From Hyalangium gracile (GTDB taxonomy: Bacteria; Myxococcota; Myxococcia; Myxococcales; Myxococcaceae), in NCBI RefSeq assembly GCF_020103725.1, contig NZ_JAHXBG010000022.1:62001-126000 (forward strand): a stretch of DNA of 64,000 nt, read 5' to 3'. Position 1 is the first letter of the stretch. The number at the start of each line of letters is the position of its first letter. This document shows, in pieces, positions 21,062 through 29,943 of the stretch. The translations under genes and the position numbers were made by a program. The notes under the pieces are model-generated. The model saw nothing but the letters and a program-made list of their open reading frames with translations. It ran no database searches and was not told where the DNA came from.

Positions 21062-24000
21062 CTACGTACCCTTCTTCCGGCGGGCCAGGCGCGAGCGGTA
21101 CAGCCGGACCAGGAAGTCGTGCAGGACGAGCTCATGGGCGCGCTGCTCCTCGGGCAGCAGCCGGTTGACGTGCATGTGGAGGTAGCTGCTCGCCAGCTCC
21201 CCCACGGACACCGAGAGCTTGCCCGCCTGCTCGGCCTTGCGCAGCAGCTCGGCCACGGGGCGGGTACGGGCCGCGCGGCGCTGGAAGGCCAGCAGCCCGT
21301 CCCGGAAGGGACCCTGGGCTTCAGCCGGCGCGCTCAGCAGGGCCTCGAGCTGCCGGCTCTCGCGGCGGTAGCGCGCGCCCAGCTGCACCTCCAGGGCCTT
21401 GTTCGCGTGGAACTCGGCGCCGTAGCCGGCCCGGTTCTGCTCCACCAGGTCCAGCTTCTGCTCCAGCGTCATCCCCAGCTCGTCCATCAGGGCGTCCATG
21501 CCCTTGAGGGCCAGGCGCCAGCGCAGCTCGGCCCCCGCGTCCGCCGGGCACGTCTGGAGGATCTCCAGCACGGCCAGGCTGTCGGCGCAGAAGAGCGCCT
21601 CGGAGAGCTCCGTGCCCACCGGGCCGCCGTAGCGCTCCAGCTCGCGCTCATAGGTGTCCAGCTGCACGCGCCAGCCGGTGCCCTCCTGGAGGAAGGCGGC
21701 GCACGCCTCGCGCAGCCTGGGCCACACCTCGGCCTGCAGGCGCTCGGGAGCGCCGTGGAAGCGCAGGCGCAGGTGGGGCTCCGGATCGTTGTAGCGGATG
21801 AAGAACCACCGGTCCGTCGCGCCCGAGGCCTGGGCCTGCCGCAGGGCCTCGCCCAGCGTGCTGGCCAGCAGCCGATCCAGGGTGATCGTCCCTCCGTAGA
21901 GCTTGAGGTAGAGCCACTCGGAGCCCGGCGGGAACTGGCGCGCCCGGGGGCGCTCCTCCACCGGAGGCGGCACGGGGCGGCTCGGCTTGACGGAGGCGGC
22001 CTGGCGGACGAAGGGGATGACCAGCTCGTGCACGTAGCGGCCATCGCCGCTCTCCGCGCACAGCCCGTCCGGGCCGGGGAACAGCTCCTCCAGGGTGAGG
22101 CGCGAGCGCGCCTTCACGAGCTGGACGAGCGTCTCCACGCACAGCACGTTGTCCAGATCGACCAGGAGCTGGTTGTCGTCGTCCTTCACGCACACCCAGC
22201 GGGGCATGCGCATCCGGGTCCGCACGCGCTGCACGGCCTCGAAGCGGGCCGCGCCCTGGGCCTCGCCCCAGGCGCGCAGGGTGTCGCCCTCCACGTTCCA
22301 GCGCGCCAGGCAGAACACGGTGCGGCCATGCACCACGCGCGGCAGGAAGGAGGCATTGGCCAGCGGACCCCACTGGAACTCGAGCCCCAGGCCATGCGGG
22401 CTCTGCATCAGGCCCAGGAACCGGTACACCCCCACGCCGTAGACGCCGTAGTTGTGGGCCGTCGTCATCCGGGGAATGACTTCGCGCCCCAGCCGCTTCG
22501 AGCGCAGCACCAGGCGGCCCCCCTCCTCGGAGAGCCACAGGTCCGTCAGGGGGAGCTGCTCGTCCAGGGCCGCGCCGGACTGTCCCAGGAAGGGCAGCTC
22601 GTGGCGGCGCAGCAGGGGGCGATAGGTGATGTTGCTCATCCGCCCCTGCGGCAGGTGGACGAGCTCCGCGAAGATGGCGTCCGGCCGGAGCGCTTCCTCG
22701 GCGCGCAGGTGCTCGCGGACCAGGCCCGCCAGCTCCGGATCCCCGTGGCAGAAGCGCCCCAGGTAGACGGCGCCCGAGGGCCCGTGGGCATTCTCCAGGT
22801 GGAAGCGGAACTCGCCCCGGTCCATCGCCTCCGGGGAGGCGGCGGACACCGTGCCCAGCACGCCGAAGGCATCCGGCAGCGGGTAGGGATCGGGCGCCTC
22901 CAGGGCGCGGAGATCCTCCGCGGTGAGCACCAGCTCTTGGGCGCCCTCGCGCCAGGTGGACTCGAGCAGGCGCAGCAGGTGGTGGTGGCGCGGCTCGAAG
23001 GAGCCCTTGTCCTGACGGCGGCCTCCAGGGAAGGCCAGCCCCGCCAGCAGCGGGCCGGTGGTGGTGCCCGGCGCGCGGCCGAAGGTGAAGCCCACGCCGT
23101 TCTCGTCGTCCAGCGCCTCCAGCAGCGGCACCGAGCGCCCCTCGTAGCGCTTGAGGAAGCGGGTACGGAAGAGCTCCAGCGGGTGCTCCGCGCGCTGGCT
23201 CGGGTTGGTGCGCCGCAGCGCCTCGAGGCTGTGCTCCAGCTCCTCGAGCACCGCCGGCGAGAGGGTGGCCTGGGTGACGGGGCGGAACGCCTCCACGTGG
23301 AAGAGGTGGCCCTGCTCCACGGAGACGGAGACGGGCAGTGCCTCCAGCTGCTGGGACAGCTCGCGATAGACGTGGGCCGGCTGGCCGGGCGGCGCCGCGT
23401 TCAGCTCCGTCAGCCGAGACTGCACGGCGCTCAGCTGCTGGCGGATCGGCTCCAGGGCCGGCACCTGCCGCGCGCTCTCCACGAGGGCGGGCAGGGGCTG
23501 GGGGCCGGTGAGGGGAGGGCCCCAGGTGGGCACGAGCAGCTGCTCGCCCACGAGCGTCTCCAGGTACGACAGGGCCTCGTCCAGCGCCACCTCGGGATCG
23601 CTCTCCACCAGCGCGGCGGCCAGCTCCTCCAGCGAGGCCCCCGCGCGGGCCCGCTCGAGCGTGGCCTCCAGGTAGGGCGAGGGCTCCACCGCCACCAGGT
23701 GATAGCTGTAGTCCCGCTCGCGCTGGCGCGTCTCCAGGTAGCGCAGCCGATCGGCCACGCGGTACAGGCTGGAGTTGGGCACGTAGCGCAGCGCGCGCAG
23801 CACCTCGGGCGCCTTGCGCACCTGGGCCACGAGCGCTTGCAGGTAGTCGAAGTCCAGCCGCACGTGCCGGCGCAGCGCGCCGCGCTCGGCCAGACGCAGG
23901 CGGGTGTGCTCACCGAGCCGGCCCACGGAGTGGCTGCCGAACAGGCCGAAGGGCGTGGCGCGGCTGGCCATCCGCGTGAAGTAGCGCACCAGCGTGCGCT

Positions 24001-24331
24001 CCACCTTCTGGCCTCGCTCGGACTCGGGGCTGGCCTCCCACTGCGGCAGGCTCTCCACCAGGCTGGGCGAGGCCAGGAAGAGCGCCTCCTGCACCAGCGG
24101 ATCCGCCACGTGCCGCCGCAGCCGCTCGCGCAGCAGGGCCGCGTCGTGGGCCAGCGCATCGGCTCGGGCGCTCTCGGGCGCCTGGCTCGCGCTCAGCCCC
24201 TGGCTCCAGGCCAGCAGGATGTCGAGGGGAAGGACCGGGCTACGGACGGCGAAGAACCCTGACGCGGAAAAGCCCGTTCGCGGCGGGGACTCGTTCATGG
24301 GATCCGTCATCTTTCCGAGAGGATACTCCAT
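21062..24331 (-). CDS. LanB-type full-length lanthipeptide dehydratase
   Basis: 1089 residues, the length of complete LanB enzymes. The N-terminal glutamylation domain is present (FFAVRSPVLPLD, then RMASRATPFGLFGSHSVG, the conserved Arg-rich site that binds glutamyl-tRNA and substrate). The C-terminal elimination domain (SpaB_C) is also present: FFIRYNDPEPHLRLRF, the ERYGG-PVGTELSEALF segment and SSYLHMHVNRLL near the end. Such enzymes glutamylate Ser/Thr using Glu-tRNA and eliminate glutamate to give Dha/Dhb. Several in-frame ATGs exist (24331, 24310, 24298); 24331 has CGAGG close upstream. It directly follows the two precursor genes. No LanC cyclase or LanP protease is in the cluster. Confidence 0.94.
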   Translation of the reverse strand: MEYPLGKMTDPMNESPPRTGFSASGFFAVRSPVLPLDILLAWSQGLSASQAPESARADALAHDAALLRERLRRHVADPLVQEALFLASPSLVESLPQWEASPESERGQKVERTLVRYFTRMASRATPFGLFGSHSVGRLGEHTRLRLAERGALRRHVRLDFDYLQALVAQVRKAPEVLRALRYVPNSSLYRVADRLRYLETRQRERDYSYHLVAVEPSPYLEATLERARAGASLEELAAALVESDPEVALDEALSYLETLVGEQLLVPTWGPPLTGPQPLPALVESARQVPALEPIRQQLSAVQSRLTELNAAPPGQPAHVYRELSQQLEALPVSVSVEQGHLFHVEAFRPVTQATLSPAVLEELEHSLEALRRTNPSQRAEHPLELFRTRFLKRYEGRSVPLLEALDDENGVGFTFGRAPGTTTGPLLAGLAFPGGRRQDKGSFEPRHHHLLRLLESTWREGAQELVLTAEDLRALEAPDPYPLPDAFGVLGTVSAASPEAMDRGEFRFHLENAHGPSGAVYLGRFCHGDPELAGLVREHLRAEEALRPDAIFAELVHLPQGRMSNITYRPLLRRHELPFLGQSGAALDEQLPLTDLWLSEEGGRLVLRSKRLGREVIPRMTTAHNYGVYGVGVYRFLGLMQSPHGLGLEFQWGPLANASFLPRVVHGRTVFCLARWNVEGDTLRAWGEAQGAARFEAVQRVRTRMRMPRWVCVKDDDNQLLVDLDNVLCVETLVQLVKARSRLTLEELFPGPDGLCAESGDGRYVHELVIPFVRQAASVKPSRPVPPPVEERPRARQFPPGSEWLYLKLYGGTITLDRLLASTLGEALRQAQASGATDRWFFIRYNDPEPHLRLRFHGAPERLQAEVWPRLREACAAFLQEGTGWRVQLDTYERELERYGGPVGTELSEALFCADSLAVLEILQTCPADAGAELRWRLALKGMDALMDELGMTLEQKLDLVEQNRAGYGAEFHANKALEVQLGARYRRESRQLEALLSAPAEAQGPFRDGLLAFQRRAARTRPVAELLRKAEQAGKLSVSVGELASSYLHMHVNRLLPEEQRAHELVLHDFLVRLYRSRLARRKKGT

Positions 24332-24410
24332 GAACCTCGGGGGGGTGGGAAACGCCTGGGTTCAAGCGCTTCCCTTCTCCCCGATACGACAGGAGATGCG
24401 GCGTCAGCCC

Positions 24411-24548
24411 TTACTGGGCGTCGGCGGAGATGCTGATCTCGATCGTGACCCGGACGGTGCCACCGACAACGGAGTCGAGCAGGTTGACCTCGGACTCGTT
24501 GAGGGTGCGGATCTGCTCCTTCTTCAGGGAGAGCTTCTTGTTCTGCAT
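24411..24548 (-). CDS. RiPP precursor peptide B (GG leader, Cys-free core)
   Basis: 45 residues. The ATG at 24548 has AAGGAG eight bases upstream. The leader begins MQNKKLSLKKEQIRTLNE and ends in LLDSVVGG, the double-glycine type of the class I lanthipeptide leader (KKLSL-K-x-x-I-x-x-L motif). The core after GG is TVRVTIEISISADAQ: two Thr and three Ser in positions that mostly alternate with Val/Ile, and no Cys. Its leader differs from peptide A by no residue, while the core differs in sequence and is four residues longer. It lies 97 bases downstream of peptide A and 80 upstream of lanB. Confidence 0.9.
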   Translation of the reverse strand: MQNKKLSLKKEQIRTLNESEVNLLDSVVGGTVRVTIEISISADAQ

Positions 24549-24645
24549 GGTCCTACTCCTTTGCGGGGGTTGGTACTACCGGTGAGATGGAAGCTGGAGG
24601 TTGGCAGAAGCGCTCGGTCCCCTGCCCACTGGGAAGCGCCGCTGC

Positions 24646-24771
24646 TTACTCCGCGGAGACCTTGATCGTGACCGTGATGGTGCCGCCCACGACAGAGTCG
24701 AGCAGGTTGACCTCAGACTCGTTGAGGGTGCGGATCTGCTCCTTCTTCAGGGAGAGCTTCTTGTTCTGCAT
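24646..24771 (-). CDS. RiPP precursor peptide A (GG leader, Cys-free core)
   Basis: 41 residues. The ATG at 24771 has AAGGAG seven bases upstream; frame extension to 24855 is not needed. The leader is the same as in peptide B up to VVGG. The core is TITVTIKVSAE: Thr at core positions 1, 3 and 5 and Ser at 9, each separated by Ile/Val or Lys-Val, and no Cys. With LanB this predicts up to four dehydrations and no lanthionine ring. First gene of the operon, so probably the most abundant product. Expected to be cut after GG by the C39 domain of the exporter. Confidence 0.92.
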   Translation of the reverse strand: MQNKKLSLKKEQIRTLNESEVNLLDSVVGGTITVTIKVSAE

Positions 24772-24863
24772 TTCTTGCTCCTTGCGTGGGTGAACACTTC
24801 CTGTGGACGGAAGGCGGAGGGCTGCTGAGGCGATTGAATCCTCGGCATCCCCCACGATCAGTA

Positions 24864-24892
24864 AAACTAAACTAAGACGTTAGGGGCGTCAA
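24864..24892 (-). promoter_or_regulatory. Candidate sigma70 promoter of the RiPP operon
   Basis: Minus strand: TTGACG (24887-24892), 17-base spacer, TAGTTT (24864-24869). The -35 is good, the -10 matches at only three positions. Start of transcription near 24857 would give a leader of about 85 bases to peptide A. Confidence 0.35.
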
Positions 24893-24937
24893 AGGAGATT
24901 TTCACCATTGCGCATTTTTCCTTTTTTGGGATCTCCC

Positions 24938-24954
24938 TGATCCAAAATGGATCA
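24938..24954. promoter_or_regulatory. Operator-like dyad TGATCCA-aaa-TGGATCA
   Basis: A perfect 7-base inverted repeat with a three-base centre, placed between the two divergent promoter candidates and about 46 bases upstream of the minus-strand -35. Its position suits a regulator that controls both transcripts. No regulator gene lies in the cluster. Confidence 0.45.
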
Positions 24955-25099
24955 CCCGACGCCTCTCTGAATCCTGCCGTCATGATCCGCCGGCGGCGCA
25001 AGGGGTGACGCCCTTTCGGGAAGGCATGCCATCGACTTCTGACACCTAAAGTGTAAAATAATGGTGAACCGCTAGTCCATGAATAACGGGGAATCCTCG

Positions 25100-27709
25100 A
25101 TGCGCATCATTCTCGTCGCCATGCCGTGGCACTCGCTGGACACACCTTCGCTGGCAGTGGGCATCCTCCACGAGCGTGTGCAGCAGTGTCGGGACAAGCA
25201 CGAGGTCATCGACGTCTACGCGCACCTGCTGTGGGCCGACTACATCCACCAGCGCTCGGGCGGGAAGCTGCGCTCCATCGATTACACGCAGGTGGCCGAG
25301 GGCGGCATCTTCCAGGGCCTGGGCGACTGGATCTTCACCCCGGCGCTGCACGGCACGTCCGAGTGGAAGGTGGACGAGTACACCGCGTTCCTGAAGCAGG
25401 CCAAGGGCGGCAAGTGGTCCGACTGGCTGCCGCAGATGCACCGCTGGAGCACGGACTTCATCCACAAGATGGCGGACCAGCTGCTGGCGCTCAAGCCGGA
25501 CGTGGTGGGCTTCACCAGCACGTTCATGCAGAACGTGGCCTCGCTGGCGCTGGCCAAGCGCATCAAGGAACTGGCGCCCCACGTGAAGACGATGATGGGT
25601 GGCGCCAACTGCGACGGCCCGCAGGGCCTGGCGGTGCACCGCAACTACGACTTCCTGGACTTCGTCGTGCGCGGCGAGGGCGAGCAGACCTTCGTGGACA
25701 CGCTGGACGCGCTCAACGGCCACGGTGAGTTGAAGGACGTGCAGGGCCTGTGCTGGCGCCAGGACGGCAAGCACGTGGCCAACCCGGAGCGCACGCACGC
25801 GTTCCCGGCCAACCAGATCCCGCTGCCCAACTACGACGCGTACTTCGAGGCGCTGGGGCGCTCGCAGCTGCGCGGCGAGCTGGAGCCCAAGCTCATCATG
25901 GAGGGCGCGCGCGGCTGCTGGTGGGGCGAGAAGCACCACTGCACCTTCTGCGGCCTCAACGGCTCGCTGATGTCGTTCCGCAGCAAGCCCCCGGAGCAGA
26001 TGCGCGAGGAGATCCGCCGCCTGGTGGAGCGCCACCAGACGCTGGACATCCTCATGGTCGATAACATCATCGACCTGAAGTACTTCAAGAACCTGCTGCC
26101 GCACATCGTCCGCGAGGGGTTGAACCTGCGCGTGCACTACGAGGTGAAGTCCAACCTCACCGCGGATCAGATCCAGATGCTGAAGGACGCGGGCGTCGTC
26201 TTCGTGCAGCCGGGCATCGAGAACCTGAGCACCCACGTGCTCAAGCTGATGGCCAAGGGCATCAGCGGCTGCCACAACATGCACACCCTGCGCGACTGCG
26301 AGGAGCAGGGGCTCACCACCGCGTGGAACTACCTGTTCGGCTTCCCGGGGGAGACGGACGAGGACTACCTCAACATCATGGAGCAGATCCCGGCGATGGC
26401 GCACCTGCACCCGCCGTCGGGCGCGGTCCGCATCGCGCTCGAGCGCTTCAGCCCGAACTTCGAGAACAAGGACCTGGGCTTCGCCGAGCGCTGGCCGGCG
26501 CCGTTCTACCCCCTGGTGTACAACCTGCCTCACGAGGAGCTGATGGATCTGGCCTACCTCTTCGATGCGCCGCCGCGCGGCATCCAGGGCGAGCTGCCCA
26601 AGCGCCTGCGCGAGCTGGTGGACAAGTGGCAGGAGGTCTACCGCAAGAGCGACCTGAGCTTCCGGGATGACGGCCAGTACATCTACATCGAGGACCGGCG
26701 CGAGGGCTGGCCACGCGCGGACTACATCTACGACGACGCGTACCGGGTGGCGCTGTTCCGGCTGCTGCGGCGCCCGCAGTCGCCGGTGAGCGCGGCCGAG
26801 GCGCTGCACAAGGCCGGCATCGAGGCGACGTCGGAGCAGGTGGCGAAAGATCTGGCCGAGTGGCGCAAGCAGGGCCTGGTCTTCGAGGAGGCGGGCCGCT
26901 TCGTGTCGCTGGTGCTGAAGGCCGTGCCGCAGCGCATCCGCACGCTGAAGCTGGCGGCGGCGGAGCCGGAGACGGCCGTGGAGCGCTTCACGCGGGAGCT
27001 GCCGCTGGCGGCGCTCAAGGCGGGCGAGCGCGTGAAGGAGATGCAGGTGCGCATGCCCATCTCGTCCACGGACTGGGAGGAGCTGACCCAGCTGGTGGAG
27101 GCGCGCAAGGGCCTGCAGGCGGTGTCGGTGGTGCTCCAGGATCGCACCACGCGGGTGTGGCCCTCGGACGCGCAGATCGCCCAGCTGGCGGCGCGCGGCG
27201 TCGTCGAGGTGCAGGTGCCCTGGGAGATGGAGATCGGCGACCAGCGGCCGGAGGAGAGCGTCCACTTCCTGCGCTTCCTGCGTGACTGCACGGCGCGCCG
27301 GGTGAACGTGAAGTGGAAGGGCGCGATCAGCGAGCCGGTGCGCGCCCAGAGCTTCCACCACCTGCTGCCGCCCTCGGTCCAGGACGGCAAGCTGCCGGAG
27401 ACCCTGCAGGACTGGGGCAACAAGCACTACTACGGCCAGTTCTACTGGCGCTCGGGCACCAACTTCCTGCTCATCAAGGACATGCGCGTGGGCCGCGAGG
27501 CCCGCTTCACGCTGGATGAGGGGCCGCTGCGCGAGGTGTTCAAGAAGCTCGCCATGCCGCAGCCCTGGGAGGCCCTGAAGGACGATCCGGTCAACCAGGA
27601 GGTGCTGGAGAGCCTCATGGGAGAGGACCTCGTCCTGCGGCTGGGCGACTGGTTCGTCGCGCTGCCGTACCAGATGCAGCACTGGCCCATCCCGGCCAGC
27701 TCCGTGTAG
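25100..27709 (+). CDS. B12-type radical SAM RiPP maturase (putative C-methyltransferase)
   Basis: 869 residues from the ATG at 25100, which has GGGGA eight bases upstream; the ATG at 25079 has none. An N-terminal B12-binding-like Rossmann region (about 1-200, with VVGFTSTFMQN and MMGGANCDGP) precedes a radical SAM core whose cluster motif is C273-x7-C281-x2-C284 (CWWGEKHHCTFC). The CX7CX2C spacing and the WWG are typical of the RiPP maturation radical SAM C-methyltransferase family (TIGR03975-like). From about 640 to the end is an added domain like the DUF5825 proteins that often sit beside these enzymes. It is divergent from the precursors and probably modifies them; C-methylation is inferred from the family. 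Confidence 0.85.
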   Translation: MRIILVAMPWHSLDTPSLAVGILHERVQQCRDKHEVIDVYAHLLWADYIHQRSGGKLRSIDYTQVAEGGIFQGLGDWIFTPALHGTSEWKVDEYTAFLKQAKGGKWSDWLPQMHRWSTDFIHKMADQLLALKPDVVGFTSTFMQNVASLALAKRIKELAPHVKTMMGGANCDGPQGLAVHRNYDFLDFVVRGEGEQTFVDTLDALNGHGELKDVQGLCWRQDGKHVANPERTHAFPANQIPLPNYDAYFEALGRSQLRGELEPKLIMEGARGCWWGEKHHCTFCGLNGSLMSFRSKPPEQMREEIRRLVERHQTLDILMVDNIIDLKYFKNLLPHIVREGLNLRVHYEVKSNLTADQIQMLKDAGVVFVQPGIENLSTHVLKLMAKGISGCHNMHTLRDCEEQGLTTAWNYLFGFPGETDEDYLNIMEQIPAMAHLHPPSGAVRIALERFSPNFENKDLGFAERWPAPFYPLVYNLPHEELMDLAYLFDAPPRGIQGELPKRLRELVDKWQEVYRKSDLSFRDDGQYIYIEDRREGWPRADYIYDDAYRVALFRLLRRPQSPVSAAEALHKAGIEATSEQVAKDLAEWRKQGLVFEEAGRFVSLVLKAVPQRIRTLKLAAAEPETAVERFTRELPLAALKAGERVKEMQVRMPISSTDWEELTQLVEARKGLQAVSVVLQDRTTRVWPSDAQIAQLAARGVVEVQVPWEMEIGDQRPEESVHFLRFLRDCTARRVNVKWKGAISEPVRAQSFHHLLPPSVQDGKLPETLQDWGNKHYYGQFYWRSGTNFLLIKDMRVGREARFTLDEGPLREVFKKLAMPQPWEALKDDPVNQEVLESLMGEDLVLRLGDWFVALPYQMQHWPIPASSV

Positions 27710-27713
27710 CGGC

Positions 27714-29465
27714 TCAGGCGCGCTGGCGGGCCGCCTTGAGCGCGGCGATGAAGCGGTCCGCCGGCAGCGTGTTGAGCACGTCGCCCCTGCGCGCCCAGCC
27801 CCGGCGCGCGGTGGCGACGGCGAAGGGCAGGTGGTGCAGGTCCTGGATCTTGTGCGCGTCGGCGCTCACCACCAGCTTCACCCCCCGCTGGACGGCCAGG
27901 CGCACGTGCTCGGCCTTGAGGTCCAGCCGCGCGGGCTTGCCGTTCACCTCCATCACCACGCCGCGCTCGGCGGCCCGGTCCAGCACGGCCTCCATGTGGA
28001 GCGGGTACGGATCGCGCTCGTGGATGAGGCGCCCGGTGGGGTGGCCGATGATGTTGAGGAACGGGTTGTCCATGGCGCTGAGCATGCGCCGGGTCATCTG
28101 CTCCTCGTTCATGCCGTGGCGGACGTGGACGGAGGCGATGACCACCTCGAGCTTCTCCAGCACGCTGTCGCGGTAGTCGAGCGCCCCGGACTCGAGGATG
28201 TCCACCTCGATGCCCTTGAGCAGGCGGAAGCCGGGGACCTTCTCGTTCACCCGGTCGATCTCCTCCCACTGGCGCTTGAGATCGTCCTCCTTGAGGCCGC
28301 CGGCGTAGATGGCCGCCTGGCTGTGCTCGGTGACGGTGAGGTACTGCAGGCCCATGGCCTGGGCGGCGCGGGCCATCTCCTCCAGGGAGTTCTTCCCGTC
28401 GGACCAGGTACTGTGCGAGTGCACCAGCCCGCGCACCTCCTCCAGGGTGATGAGGTCCTCCGGCAGCCGGCCCTCGAGCGCGGCTTCGATCTCTCCGGTG
28501 TCCTCGCGCAGCTCGGGCGGGACGTACTGCATGCCGAGCAGCTTGTAGATGTCCGCCTCGTCGTGGATGGGCAGCTTGGTGCCGTCGGCGCGGTGCACGC
28601 CCCACTCGGAGATCTTGTAGCCCTGGTCCTGGCCGATGCCGCGCAGCCGGACGTGGTGGGCCTTGGAGCCGGTGAAGTGGTGGAGCGCGGTGGCGAAGTC
28701 CTCGTCCGGGAGCACGCGCAGATCCACCTGGAGATCCTCGGCGTGCATGCGGACGGAGCACTTGGACTCGCCCTTGCCGATGAGCACCGCGACGCCGGGG
28801 GCATTGGCCAGCGCGGCGAGCGCGGGCTCGGCCTGGGGGGCGGAGGCGAGCAGATCCACGTCCGCGACCGTCTCGGCGCGGCGCCGCACGCTGCCGGCGG
28901 GGCAGACGCGGACCACGCCGGGGACGGCGCGCAGGAGCTCCAGGAGGCTCTCGACGGTGGGGAGCACGTCGCCCAGGAGCTTGCGCTTGCCGTGGACGCG
29001 CTGGTGGACGGCGATGCCCTCGAGGATCTTCGCCTCGCTCTTGGCGCCGAAGCCCTTGAGCTGGCGCACGCGGCCGTCGCGGCAGGCCTTCTCCAGGTCG
29101 GCGACGGTGCACACCTGGAGCTCCTTCCAGAGGGCCATGGCCTTCTTGGGGCCCATGTCGGGGAGCTGGAGGATGTCCAGGAGGCCAGCGGGCAGCTCGG
29201 CCTTGAGCTCCTCGTGGAAGGCGAGCTTCCCGGTGGTGACCAGCTCGGAGATCTTCTCGGCGAGCCCCTGGCCGATCCCTGGGAGCTCTTGCAGGCGACC
29301 TTCCCGAACGAGCAGGCCGAGATCCTGGGTCATCCCGAGCAGGCGGTCGGCGGCGGTGTCATAGGCGCGGACCTTGAAAGCGTTCTCGCCCTTGAGCTGA
29401 AGGAGGAGGGAGAGCTCCCGGAGAATCTTTGCGACGGCGGCTTTGTCGAGCGAGGGCGGGTTCAC
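27714..29465 (-). CDS. polX: DNA polymerase/3'-5' exonuclease PolX
   Basis: 583 residues from a GTG at 29465, giving the usual family length; no strong ribosome site is seen there. Helix-hairpin-helix units (ELPGIGQGLAEKI, LPDMGPKKAMALW, LKGFGAKSEAKI) occupy the first 180 residues. The X-family nucleotidyltransferase core follows (GSVRRRAETVADVDLLA, DLQVDLRVL, the metal-binding Asp residues). The C-terminal PHP phosphoesterase domain has HSHSTWSDG, VTEHS, GIEVDIL, SVHVRHG and SADAHK. Works in gap filling and base-excision repair. Convergent with the radical SAM gene, four bases apart, so it is not part of the RiPP operon. Confidence 0.95.
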   Translation of the reverse strand: MNPPSLDKAAVAKILRELSLLLQLKGENAFKVRAYDTAADRLLGMTQDLGLLVREGRLQELPGIGQGLAEKISELVTTGKLAFHEELKAELPAGLLDILQLPDMGPKKAMALWKELQVCTVADLEKACRDGRVRQLKGFGAKSEAKILEGIAVHQRVHGKRKLLGDVLPTVESLLELLRAVPGVVRVCPAGSVRRRAETVADVDLLASAPQAEPALAALANAPGVAVLIGKGESKCSVRMHAEDLQVDLRVLPDEDFATALHHFTGSKAHHVRLRGIGQDQGYKISEWGVHRADGTKLPIHDEADIYKLLGMQYVPPELREDTGEIEAALEGRLPEDLITLEEVRGLVHSHSTWSDGKNSLEEMARAAQAMGLQYLTVTEHSQAAIYAGGLKEDDLKRQWEEIDRVNEKVPGFRLLKGIEVDILESGALDYRDSVLEKLEVVIASVHVRHGMNEEQMTRRMLSAMDNPFLNIIGHPTGRLIHERDPYPLHMEAVLDRAAERGVVMEVNGKPARLDLKAEHVRLAVQRGVKLVVSADAHKIQDLHHLPFAVATARRGWARRGDVLNTLPADRFIAALKAARQRA

Positions 29466-29603
29466 GTGAGAGAAGGTAATCCGAGTGGGGCGAGCGCGCA
29501 GGCATGCGTGGGTGAGATCGGCGCTCGCGGGGGCTGGCGGAGCAGGGTAGAAGGGGGCCTCCAGGGGGGCCACCTGTCGTTTTACTGAGGAAGAACGAGG
29601 CCG

Positions 29604-29918
29604 ATGAAGATCAAGCTCGGACCGGCGGATTTCGCCGAGAAGGAGATGCGGGGCTACGAGGTAGGCAACCGCAACGTGTGCATCGCGAAGGTCAACGGGC
29701 GCTACAAGGGGCTTGACGACTGGTGCAACCACGCGGGCTGCCTGCTGTCGGGCGGGCGCATCGAGGACAACCTGGTCATCTGCCCCTGCCACGAGGTGGG
29801 GTTCGATCTGGACTCCGGGAAGAACGAGACCTCTCCCGGCATCGCGGATGACCAGACGGTGGTGAAGGTCGAGGTCGAGGGCGGGCAGATCGTCATCGAC
29901 GATCCGGCGGCGAAGTAA
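29604..29918 (+). CDS. Rieske-type [2Fe-2S] protein
   Basis: 104 residues, a single Rieske domain. Cluster ligands are C-x-H in CNHAGC (about 41-46) and C-x-x-H in CPCHEVGF (about 61-68). No signal peptide or membrane anchor, so it is a soluble ferredoxin of the biphenyl dioxygenase/NirD type that passes electrons to an oxygenase or reductase. No such partner is next to it. The gene downstream starts 25 bases later, so the pair may be co-transcribed; GAGG precedes the ATG. Confidence 0.9.
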   Translation: MKIKLGPADFAEKEMRGYEVGNRNVCIAKVNGRYKGLDDWCNHAGCLLSGGRIEDNLVICPCHEVGFDLDSGKNETSPGIADDQTVVKVEVEGGQIVIDDPAAK

Positions 29919-29943
29919 CCGGCAGGGCTTCGGGAGGGCAGCG

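Larger units (their letters stand above)
24772..25099. promoter_or_regulatory. Shared control region of the RiPP operon and the radical SAM gene
   Basis: 328 bases between the divergent first codons, clearly richer in A and T than the flanking genes (for example near 24860-24950 and 25040-25065). It holds a minus-strand promoter candidate, a plus-strand -10-like TAAAAT at 25054-25059 (with TCGACT at 25032-25037, weak) and a perfect dyad at 24938-24954. No small gene is visible. Confidence 0.6.
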
